Part shown: one piece after another, positions 8,396-16,711 of the stretch
Numbering within the stretch: the first letter of the stretch is position 1
How the letters are laid out: the number at the start of each line of letters is the position of its first letter
Source of the DNA: Chryseobacterium sp. JUb7
Lineage (GTDB): Bacteria > Bacteroidota > Bacteroidia > Flavobacteriales > Weeksellaceae
Length of the DNA stretch: 64,000 bases
Direction: 5' to 3'
Assembly (NCBI RefSeq): GCF_024806495.1
Contig: NZ_JANUFF010000005.1
Span: 186,001 to 250,000, forward strand
The notes under the pieces: generated by a model
What the model saw: the letters and a program-made list of their open reading frames with translations, nothing else
Told to the model about the DNA's origin: nothing
Databases searched by the model: none
Program-made: the position numbers and the translations under genes

Positions 8396-9319
8396 TTATT
8401 TTTTCGGCAAGAAAACCTCAGCCAGCATACAACGGGCACTTCCACCACCATTCACTTCAATTGTATTTAAATCTGAATAGATGATCTCACAGTATTTTTC
8501 AATTGAGGAAACCTGATTTTCATTTAAAGACTTATAAGCCGTTTCGCTCATCACAAGAAATTTTTCACCTTCTTTGTTTTGTACCTGAAGCATATTTCCT
8601 GCGAATTGCTGCATCTGATCCTCAGAAATTTCTACGATCTCTTTTCCTGAATTCTTTATGGTTTCAATTACCTTGCTTCTTTCCAGCTCGTCATCAATAC
8701 AGTCTAAACAGATCACCACAAACTTATCCGCAACACACATCATTACATTCGTATGATAAATCGGAAGTCTCTCTGAGCCCACCGTCTGAAATGAATGGAA
8801 AACGACAGGAGTAAATCCATATTTTTCACAAAACTCTCTGAATAATTTTTCATCCAGTCGTAAAGAAACCGAACCGTACGCTATTTTATTATCATGATCA
8901 AAAATCATACTTCCCGTTCCCTCCAGAAAATGCCCCTGAATCTCTGGCAAAGACCAATCATCAATTTCAGCAACTTCAAATCCCTGATTTTTGACTGTTT
9001 CAATAATATCCTCTCTTCTTTCCACTCTCCTGTTGGATGCGAACATCGGATACAACACTACTTTTCCATCGTTGTGAAAACTTACCCAGTTATTAGGAAA
9101 AATAGAATCCGGTGTGTGCGGATCCAGCGTATCTTTAATCGTAATAACATTAATTCCTTTACTTCTCAGTTTTTCAACAAATGCTTTAAATTCAGACAGT
9201 GCTTTGAATTGAATATCAAAACCTTTCTGCTCGACCTGAAAATAATTGTTTTTTGCTGTTTCTTCGTTGAAGCCAAATGCAATTGGCTCTATCATTAATA
9301 CGGTATCTGTTGTTTGCAT
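8396..9319 (-). CDS. ctlX: Citrulline hydrolase / arginine deiminase-like protein (CtlX family)
   Basis: A 307-residue enzyme of the guanidino-modifying (amidinotransferase/PAD) superfamily. The opening TDTVLMIEPIAFGFNEETA, FPNNWVSFH (74-82), EGTGSM (133-138), YHTN (188-191) and the C-terminal GGGSARCMLAE with nucleophile Cys near 297 fit the CtlX group. That group is described as converting citrulline to ornithine, CO2 and ammonia. Ornithine would supply putrescine synthesis, which makes its place directly upstream of speH suggestive. The start is ATG at 9319, without a Shine-Dalgarno site, as is usual here. An arginine deiminase activity cannot be ruled out. Confidence 0.8.
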   Translation of the reverse strand: MQTTDTVLMIEPIAFGFNEETAKNNYFQVEQKGFDIQFKALSEFKAFVEKLRSKGINVITIKDTLDPHTPDSIFPNNWVSFHNDGKVVLYPMFASNRRVERREDIIETVKNQGFEVAEIDDWSLPEIQGHFLEGTGSMIFDHDNKIAYGSVSLRLDEKLFREFCEKYGFTPVVFHSFQTVGSERLPIYHTNVMMCVADKFVVICLDCIDDELERSKVIETIKNSGKEIVEISEDQMQQFAGNMLQVQNKEGEKFLVMSETAYKSLNENQVSSIEKYCEIIYSDLNTIEVNGGGSARCMLAEVFLPKK

Positions 9320-9328
9320 TTTTTTTAT

Positions 9329-10672
9329 TTATTCTGGTGTACTAAAAATATTTAAAATTATTGAGAAATCATCTGCTATTTCTCTGAATTTACGGGAATA
9401 GGTTTTGTCATCATTTGTTGTAATTTCTACTTGATAATCTTCCCTGCAACTGTATTCTTTCAAAAATTTATAAAAACTTTGAGGCAGCGAAAGGTTGGTT
9501 CCAAAATAGCCATTACTGTTGGCAGGAACTTCGGAAGTCATTTCATTGTAGGTGATTTCAAATTCATTCTTAAGAAAACCTGTGGATTCTAGATGATCTT
9601 CAATCCGAAAATTGATTGCCTTCGAAAAGACAACAGATGGAGAATATATATCATGCATGGCTACAAAAGAATATCTTTTGTTATAAACCGGACTTCCTCC
9701 GCATCCACCTATTTTAATGACTTCTTTCTTAAATTTCTTTTTATTCCTAATAAGTTTCTGACCTACAAAATCGTAATATTTTTTTGCAGGATATTCGGTT
9801 TTTATTTTTCCGTTTTTTAAAGTAGATCTTATTTCCCATAATACATAATGGTCGTCATTAGCATTATAATAAATATATTTTTTCTTTTTAAAATTACCGG
9901 ATCCATAGAAGTATTCATCATATAAAGTTCCCGAAAACTCTATTTTTTTATGCATTATTTTGCCTGACTCATATGTTTCGGTATATACGGAATCCCGCTT
10001 ATTAACAATAATATCCCTGTCTTTATCTCTTATAAAATTATAGGAGTATTGCTTATCACCATAGGTATACACCGAATCTGTCTCAAAGCCATGATCATTG
10101 ATACTTTTTCTGACCTTAGCGCCATTAAAATATCTTCTGTAATAGCCTTTTTCATACACATCTTCATTGAAGTTCAGCAATGAATCTTTCTGATTAAATA
10201 CAAAGCGCTTCTTAACTTGAGTATAATTTCCGTCTTTAGTATTTATAAAATGGTCTTCATAATCGATACTTGCAGGGTTTTTATTATCGGGTCTCAAATT
10301 TCTTATCACATGAATGCCTTCTCCATGCGGAATATTGTTTCTCTGTTCTTTTTCAACCGACTCGATCATTCCATTCTTAAAATAAGAAATCCTATATTCT
10401 ATTTTTCGGGAAACAATACGTACAAGTCTGTCTTCTGAGTCATAGCTTAGAAGTACATTTCCATTATTGTTTTGTACAAAAATTTCATTCTCATGCAGTA
10501 TTTCTATCTGATTGATAATAATGCCATCGTTTCTTTTAAGAACAGCTTTCTTAACATTATTTTTTTTGTAGGATGCCATATTCCCTGAAAGAATCTCTTT
10601 CCAGTTTAAGGCCTGAGCATCGATCTTTAAGATCATGAACAGAAATAATAATATGGCGTAAAATTTTCTCAA
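9329..10672 (-). CDS. Secreted hypothetical protein
   Basis: A 447-residue protein with a signal peptide (MRKFYAILLFLFMILKIDAQA). The mature part is rich in Tyr, Lys and Asn and in short beta-strand-like repeats such as YDSEDRLVRIV, YFKNGMIESV and YGSGNFKKKKYIYY, resembling the MORN/YD-like antitoxin-repeat style of Bacteroidota surface proteins. No catalytic motif is visible. It sits 9 bases upstream of ctlX and 19 bases downstream of the CPBP gene, so it is probably in the same transcript. Function unknown. Confidence 0.7.
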   Translation of the reverse strand: MRKFYAILLFLFMILKIDAQALNWKEILSGNMASYKKNNVKKAVLKRNDGIIINQIEILHENEIFVQNNNGNVLLSYDSEDRLVRIVSRKIEYRISYFKNGMIESVEKEQRNNIPHGEGIHVIRNLRPDNKNPASIDYEDHFINTKDGNYTQVKKRFVFNQKDSLLNFNEDVYEKGYYRRYFNGAKVRKSINDHGFETDSVYTYGDKQYSYNFIRDKDRDIIVNKRDSVYTETYESGKIMHKKIEFSGTLYDEYFYGSGNFKKKKYIYYNANDDHYVLWEIRSTLKNGKIKTEYPAKKYYDFVGQKLIRNKKKFKKEVIKIGGCGGSPVYNKRYSFVAMHDIYSPSVVFSKAINFRIEDHLESTGFLKNEFEITYNEMTSEVPANSNGYFGTNLSLPQSFYKFLKEYSCREDYQVEITTNDDKTYSRKFREIADDFSIILNIFSTPE

Positions 10673-10691
10673 ATCAGAAATATATAACTGT

Positions 10692-11363
10692 TTACAGGAC
10701 CATATTCAATCCTGAATAAAAATCTGTTAATCCGTAATAACTTAGGGTGAGAAAAACAGTATCAATCAATCCGTGAACAATTATATTAATCCAGATATTT
10801 TTAAATTTTAAGTAGATCAATCCAAAAGCCAGTCCGAATAAAAATGTCATCATCAATCCTGAAATTCCCTGATATAAATGAGGTAAAGAAAACATAACCG
10901 CACTTAATACAACCAGTAGAATTTTCTTCCCGCCAAAAACTTTTTTAAGTTGTGAAAAAGCAAATCCTCTGAAAAGCAGTTCTTCTCCAATTGCTGCACT
11001 GATCCACATATTGAAAAGCCACTTAAAGTACATCCCCGGATTGCCTTCAATAACCTTAAATGTAGAATAGTCTGCGGGTTCATTGAATATTTTGCTGACT
11101 AACGGCTGGAAAATAAAATCCATTGAAAGTTCAAAAATCAGATAACAGATCAATATAATTTTTACTTCAGGGCCTCCAATTTTCTTAAAGTTTAAATTTT
11201 TAAGATTTCCTTCCTGCAAATACGTGAATAAAAGAATCACTGCAGTAATCACACAAAAAGTATATGGAAATTTGGTAAGTGGGTTGTAAATTAACGAAAA
11301 CGTTATTGCCAAAAGCAACAACGCCATCCATTTATTATTCAGTAAAGTCTTTAAATTACCCAT
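10692..11363 (-). CDS. CPBP family intramembrane glutamic endopeptidase
   Basis: A 223-residue polytopic membrane protein with the Abi/CAAX-protease-and-bacteriocin-processing motifs in order: GEELLFRG (Glu127, Glu128, Arg132), FSLPHL (His162) and IIVHGLID (His197). These are the residues used by Rce1-type intramembrane proteases. Family members mature peptides or give self-immunity to bacteriocins. Its own substrate is unknown; the double-glycine peptide gene about 1.2 kb away on the opposite strand is one candidate, by proximity only. It follows the DDAH-like gene by 10 bases. Confidence 0.85.
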   Translation of the reverse strand: MGNLKTLLNNKWMALLLLAITFSLIYNPLTKFPYTFCVITAVILLFTYLQEGNLKNLNFKKIGGPEVKIILICYLIFELSMDFIFQPLVSKIFNEPADYSTFKVIEGNPGMYFKWLFNMWISAAIGEELLFRGFAFSQLKKVFGGKKILLVVLSAVMFSLPHLYQGISGLMMTFLFGLAFGLIYLKFKNIWINIIVHGLIDTVFLTLSYYGLTDFYSGLNMVL

Positions 11364-11373
11364 TATTAATTGA

Positions 11374-12288
11374 TCATTCTCTTACCAAAGGCATCGTTGA
11401 GCACCTCAACAATCCGCCCATTTTGGAAATCTCTCTGTAAGGGATCTCTTCTACAGTCATTCCCCACTCGTTTCTGAGATGACTGTTCATTCTTGTAAAT
11501 GCTTTATCTGACACTACAATTTCCGGTGATATTGAGAAAATATTAGGGAACATCTCAAACATTTCTTCTGCTGTAACGTGGAAACAGTTTTCTTCACCAA
11601 AAATATCGATAATCAGGCGGTAATCGCTTTCGTCAACAAATCCATCTTTGTAAATGATACATTTATCTTTTCCAATCGGATTAAAGGTACAATCTAAATG
11701 GAGGATCCCTTCGTATGGGATTTTGTCATTTTTCTTTAATTCAAGATCGATAATTCTTTTTTTAGGAAAATATTCTTTAAGGATTTCGATCGCGTATTCG
11801 TTGGTTCTTGCTGTTTTATAGCTTCTGTAATCTTCACTGAAACATGTTCCGATAAACAGAAAATCATCCCAGACAATAACGTCTCCTCCTTCAATATGTG
11901 CTGTTTCCGGAAGATTAATAATTTTTCGCCATGCCACTTTTTCAAAAACCTTTTTATAAGCCTCCTGCTCGTCTGCTCTGTCTGCAATTACGTTTGATAT
12001 AATCATTTTATCATCTATGACAAAAGCAACATCTCTTGCAAAAACCTGGTTGTAGTCTTTTATAATACTTGGACGGAGAACTTCTACGTCATATTTTTTT
12101 AAAACGGCTTCGAAAGCATTCATTTCATTAATGATATCCACTTCTTTTGGATAGATATTGTGCTCAATGGAATAATATGATTTGGCATCATAACTTTCTT
12201 CAAGGGTAGGAGTTCCTCCTATAGAATTGGGCTGGCCTAAAACCACGGATTTTAGCCTCCCCGTTTCATTTTTAATGTTTAGTTTCAT
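11374..12288 (-). CDS. Dimethylarginine dimethylaminohydrolase / arginine deiminase family enzyme
   Basis: A 304-residue guanidino-group hydrolase. Motifs in order are FARD (83-86), HIEGGD (131-136), LHLDCTF (196-202, with the catalytic His) and LLRCSTMPL near the end (nucleophile Cys about 296). Together these are the Cys-His-Asp/Glu set of the DDAH/ADI superfamily. It would hydrolyse arginine, methylarginine or citrulline-like substrates; the exact one is not decided by sequence. It is probably the first gene of the minus-strand run, with a good -7 box directly upstream. Confidence 0.8.
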   Translation of the reverse strand: MKLNIKNETGRLKSVVLGQPNSIGGTPTLEESYDAKSYYSIEHNIYPKEVDIINEMNAFEAVLKKYDVEVLRPSIIKDYNQVFARDVAFVIDDKMIISNVIADRADEQEAYKKVFEKVAWRKIINLPETAHIEGGDVIVWDDFLFIGTCFSEDYRSYKTARTNEYAIEILKEYFPKKRIIDLELKKNDKIPYEGILHLDCTFNPIGKDKCIIYKDGFVDESDYRLIIDIFGEENCFHVTAEEMFEMFPNIFSISPEIVVSDKAFTRMNSHLRNEWGMTVEEIPYREISKMGGLLRCSTMPLVRE

Positions 12289-12594
12289 AAAGATTTATGC
12301 AATGATACAAATATAAGTAAAGGTCTCTAGTTGGGAAACTTTTAAGTTATTTAATAGAAAGACTGCAATTTTCTACTGCAAAAATCAATATGTTTAGTTT
12401 TTTACTTAAACTTTCAGACCCAAAATCATAATATATTTCTGGCAATACATTTATTCAGAGATATTTTATTATAATCAATTGATAATTATTCAGTTAAAAT
12501 TAAAAATAATTAACATATAAAAATAAATTCATATATTAGTGATATAATTTTTGTAAAAATTAAACTTAACTATTAACTATCAAATCACAACATC
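12289..12594. other. Intergenic region between divergent DDAH-like and peptide genes
   Basis: About 306 bases of A+T-rich DNA separating two divergent genes. It holds the -7 box for the minus-strand genes (12308-12315) and, close to the peptide gene, a weaker run resembling TAnnTTTG (around 12545-12553, one mismatch). I see no further gene and no strong repeat in it. Confidence 0.6.
12308..12315 (-). promoter_or_regulatory. Promoter -7 box for the DDAH-like gene and genes downstream
   Basis: On the minus strand the sequence reads TATATTTG, an exact match to the Bacteroidota -7 consensus TAnnTTTG. It would start transcription some 13 bases before the ATG. No TTTG is found at -33, only TTTC-like bases. 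Confidence 0.5.
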
Positions 12595-12756
12595 ATGAAC
12601 AAGAAAAACCCAGTGCTGAAACACGCACAAAAATTAGGAAGAGAAGAGCAAAAAACAATCAAAGGAGGTATTGGAACGGTTAACAGACGCTGCTGCGAAT
12701 GGGACGACTCCGGAAAATGTTTTATCTGGACTTGCGACAGATGCCAATGCCCTTAA
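12595..12756 (+). CDS. Double-glycine-leader, Cys-rich peptide precursor (bacteriocin-like)
   Basis: A 53-residue peptide running from ATG to TAA, followed at once by a terminator. Residues 1-25 read as a double-glycine leader: a charged stretch, then KLGREEQKTIKGG, fitting the L-x-x-E-x-x-x-I-x-GG pattern cut by C39 peptidase domains of ABC exporters. The 28-residue core (26-53) holds six cysteines (33, 34, 42, 47, 50, 52) and three tryptophan or phenylalanine residues, with CFIWTC near the end. It could be a disulfide-bonded bacteriocin or a modified peptide. Short GG-leader bacteriocin-like peptides are known in Chryseobacterium. No transporter, peptidase or modifying enzyme is adjacent. 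A frame-shifted longer reading frame over this region is not coding. Confidence 0.7.
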   Translation: MNKKNPVLKHAQKLGREEQKTIKGGIGTVNRRCCEWDDSGKCFIWTCDRCQCP

Positions 12757-12764
12757 TAATCAAC

Positions 12765-12790
12765 AAAACCTGCTTTTATAGGCAGGTTTT
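12765..12790 (+). terminator. Terminator of the double-glycine peptide gene
   Basis: Arms AAAACCTGC and GCAGGTTTT with an 8-base loop, then ATTTTTAG. It begins 8 bases after the stop codon, which supports a monocistronic peptide mRNA. Confidence 0.8.
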
Positions 12791-12816
12791 ATTTTTAGTG
12801 ATAATTATTCTTTATT

Positions 12817-13635
12817 CTATTTTACATATACATCGGCTTTTCCCTGTGCGCCCCAAACCGGAACAACAGATGTATTGCGCTCATCTTCTCTGTGAGCCAT
12901 TAAATCAAATGTATAAACTCCCGGCGGAAGATTATTAATGGTATATGCTACCGGAGCATTCCATCTTGGTCCTTCATTTACATCAAATGCATTTGCCCAG
13001 CCGCTCATCATTATACTGCTGATTTGCGTAGGTGTATTAGTACCTAGCTGTTGTTGCACAGCATATCTCAAACTACCTTGTGATGGTCCTGTAGCTGCTT
13101 TAAGAGCATGACCCCATACATCCCATCTCAGAACAATTTTATTCTGGGAATATCCTGTTGGTACTGTAACAGTTAAAGTCGTGCTGTTAATTTTTTCATA
13201 TCCCCCACTCGATGTAGTGACAAGAGTAAGATTCTGAAGCGAGTTAATACTTGAGCTCAGTGAGGTATCGGCTAATAACCAACTATTATTAGCGATGGTT
13301 GTCAGCATTCTTCTCCATACCACACCATCAAAATAATAGTAACCATCTCCATTTACGTTGATTGTCTGCCCTGTAAGTGTAGCCGAAGCATCAGTAATGT
13401 AAACGATTGCACCGGTTTGCGCAGTGGTATAAGTTTTAGCGGATAGTTGGCTTCCTAACAATCGAGGAGCAATTATCCCTTCAAGCGATTGTGGGTTATT
13501 TGCATTTTTTACCTGCACATCAAATGTTGAAGCAGGAGATTGCGTATTAAGACCAATTTGTGCAAAAGAAAAAGTACTTGATGCCAAAGTGATAAGCGAA
13601 ACTATTCGCATATCAACAAATAATTTTTTAACCAT
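12817..13635 (-). CDS. Secreted surface protein of unknown function
   Basis: About 272 residues from the start at 13635 (MVKKLFVDMRIVSLITL), which gives a proper signal peptide ending in SFAQ; the longer in-frame start adds a non-signal leader overlapping the promoter. The mature N-terminus IGLNTQSPASTFDVQ, then IIAPRLLGSQL, AQTGAIVYITDA and YYYFDGVVWRRM, is the repeated stalk-like head common in Flavobacteriales surface proteins that begin with IG-N-T-x-P. The C-terminal half looks like a beta-sandwich. No T9SS tail is visible. It converges on the peptide gene; no functional link can be shown. Confidence 0.7.
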   Translation of the reverse strand: MVKKLFVDMRIVSLITLASSTFSFAQIGLNTQSPASTFDVQVKNANNPQSLEGIIAPRLLGSQLSAKTYTTAQTGAIVYITDASATLTGQTINVNGDGYYYFDGVVWRRMLTTIANNSWLLADTSLSSSINSLQNLTLVTTSSGGYEKINSTTLTVTVPTGYSQNKIVLRWDVWGHALKAATGPSQGSLRYAVQQQLGTNTPTQISSIMMSGWANAFDVNEGPRWNAPVAYTINNLPPGVYTFDLMAHREDERNTSVVPVWGAQGKADVYVK

Positions 13636-13656
13636 GTATGTAAATTTATGTTTATG

Positions 13657-13684
13657 CAAATGTATAAAAAAACAATACAATCAA
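13657..13684 (-). promoter_or_regulatory. Promoter of the surface protein gene
   Basis: On the minus strand TACATTTG (13657-13664) is an exact -7 box. A TTG about 17 bases upstream (13682-13684) can serve as the -33 element. The predicted leader is about 15 bases. Confidence 0.5.
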
Positions 13685-13851
13685 TAAAAAATTAGTAAAA
13701 AATTAAATTAAAATCAAAATATATAATAATTTTTATACAAATAAAATAAATTAATAATAACCATAATTATGATTTAAAGAAATTCACTTAATCATATTAA
13801 TAATATTAGCACTAATTATTTAACCATATAAAATTATCCTTTTTAACAAAA

Positions 13852-13877
13852 AACCCCCAAAGAAAACTTTGGGGGTT
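13852..13877 (-). terminator. Terminator of gltA
   Basis: A perfect 11-bp stem (AACCCCCAAAG with CTTTGGGGGTT) and a 4-base loop, followed on the minus strand by a run of six T. It lies about 20 bases past the gltA stop. Confidence 0.9.
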
Positions 13878-13896
13878 AATTTATCATAAATGATGA

Positions 13897-15183
13897 TTAT
13901 CTGTTTAGCATATCGATATAGTCTCTCTGCTGAGCTCCTTGGTATACCTGTCTTGGTCTTCCGATAGGATCTCCTTTCAGTCTCATTTCTTTCCACTGAG
14001 CAATCCATCCCGGAAGTCTTCCTAAAGCAAACATTACAGTAAACATTTCTGTAGGAATTCCTAACGCTCTGTAGATAATTCCTGAATAGAAATCTACGTT
14101 TGGATATAATTTTCTTTCGATGAAATAGTCATCTTCCAACGCTACTTTTTCTAACTGCATTGCGATATCAAGCGCTTTGTCCTGAATACCTAATGCTGCC
14201 AATAAATCGTCTGCCGCTTTTTTGATGATTTTTGCTCTTGGGTCGAAGTTTTTGTAAACTCTGTGTCCGAATCCCATTAGACGGAAGCTATCGTTTTTGT
14301 CTTTAGCTTTAGCAACATATTTAGATACATCACCACCATCTTTTTCGATTAATTCAAGCATTTCAATTACAGCTTGGTTTGCTCCTCCGTGAAGAGGTCC
14401 CCAAAGTGCAGAAATACCTGCAGAAACAGAAGCAAAAAGTCCTGTGTGAGCTGAACCTACCATTCTTACTGTAGAAGTAGAACAGTTTTGCTCGTGATCA
14501 GCATGAAGAATTAATAATTTATCTAAAGCATCAGTAATTACCGGATTGATTTCGAAATCTTCGTTTGGTAATCTGAAAGCCATTTTGTAGAAATTTTCTA
14601 CGTAATTTAGATTGTTGTCTCCGTGGTTCAATGGAAGACCTAATGTTTTTCTGTACGTCCAAGCGGCAAGGTGAGCAAATTTAGCAATAAGCAATTCTGC
14701 AGCAAGATCCATCTCTTCTTTTGAGTTTACGTTAACCGCTTTCGGGTTGAAGGCAGTTAAAGCAGAAGTTAAAGTAGATAAAACTCCCATTGGGTGAGCA
14801 GAACGAGGGAAAGCATCGATGATTTTTTTCATCTCCTCTGCTACGAAATTATATTTTTTAATGTTACCGTTGAAGGTATTGAATTGGTCTTGAGTTGGTA
14901 ATTCACCGTGTAATAAAAGGTACATTACTTCTGTGAAGTTTGACTTCTCTGCAATCTGCTCGATTGGATAGCCTCTGTAGAATAATTCTCCTTTGTCTCC
15001 GTCTAAGTAAGTGATGTCGCTAAGTGTAGCTCCGGTGTTTTTGTAACCTAAATCTAAAGTGATTAAACCTGTTTGGTCTCTTAATTTTGAAATATCGATC
15101 CCTCTGTCTCCGATAGTACTATCCACTATAGGATATTCATACGAATTACCTGCGTAATTCAATATTACTTTGTTGTCTGACAT
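13897..15183 (-). CDS. gltA: Citrate synthase
   Basis: A 428-residue type II citrate synthase that condenses oxaloacetate and acetyl-CoA at the entry to the TCA cycle. Recognisable blocks include ITYLDGDKGELFYRGYPIEQ, LLHGELPT, LILHADHEQNCSTSTVR (active-site His), GPLHGGANQAV and MGFGHRVYKNFDPRA (second active-site His), and the C-terminal GRPRQVY. The length is that of the hexameric Gram-negative enzymes. It lies 85 bases downstream of eno, with an eno terminator between them, so it is probably transcribed at least partly on its own. Confidence 0.97.
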   Translation of the reverse strand: MSDNKVILNYAGNSYEYPIVDSTIGDRGIDISKLRDQTGLITLDLGYKNTGATLSDITYLDGDKGELFYRGYPIEQIAEKSNFTEVMYLLLHGELPTQDQFNTFNGNIKKYNFVAEEMKKIIDAFPRSAHPMGVLSTLTSALTAFNPKAVNVNSKEEMDLAAELLIAKFAHLAAWTYRKTLGLPLNHGDNNLNYVENFYKMAFRLPNEDFEINPVITDALDKLLILHADHEQNCSTSTVRMVGSAHTGLFASVSAGISALWGPLHGGANQAVIEMLELIEKDGGDVSKYVAKAKDKNDSFRLMGFGHRVYKNFDPRAKIIKKAADDLLAALGIQDKALDIAMQLEKVALEDDYFIERKLYPNVDFYSGIIYRALGIPTEMFTVMFALGRLPGWIAQWKEMRLKGDPIGRPRQVYQGAQQRDYIDMLNR

Positions 15184-15222
15184 TATTTATTTTTTTTCTA
15201 AATATACTACTTATTACAAAAT

Positions 15223-15249
15223 ACGGCAAACTAAAAATTCGCTTGCCGT
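15223..15249 (-). terminator. Terminator between eno and gltA
   Basis: Arms ACGGCAA and TTGCCGT with a 13-base spacer. On the minus strand the stem is followed by ATTTTGT. It begins 20 bases past the eno stop codon. The T-run is short, so some read-through into gltA is likely. Confidence 0.6.
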
Positions 15250-15268
15250 TATTTATAAATTCAATTAA

Positions 15269-16579
<1,311 letters not shown>

Positions 16580-16583
16580 TCAG

Positions 16584-16620
16584 ACAAATTTAATCAATTT
16601 TAAACTTTTAAAAGTATCAA
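16584..16620 (-). promoter_or_regulatory. Promoter of eno
   Basis: On the minus strand an exact -7 box TAAATTTG (16584-16591) lies 22 bases before the start codon. A TTTG at 16617-16620 could be the -33 element, but the 25-base spacing is longer than usual. Confidence 0.45.
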
Positions 16621-16711
16621 ACGGTCAATTTATACGTTTATCCTGAGTTAAATTTTAGTTAATTTTACGATATAAATATCTTATCTTAAAAAAATAAACC
16701 AGAATAATAAA

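Noticed and set aside
8183..9298. Long plus-strand reading frames opposite speH and ctlX
   Set aside because: They are antisense to genes with intact catalytic motifs, and their translations show no domain or signal.
12699..12938. 79-codon plus-strand reading frame over the double-glycine peptide and beyond
   Set aside because: It runs through the terminator and into the antisense of the surface protein gene, and lacks a sensible start or protein character; the shorter peptide frame explains the region better.
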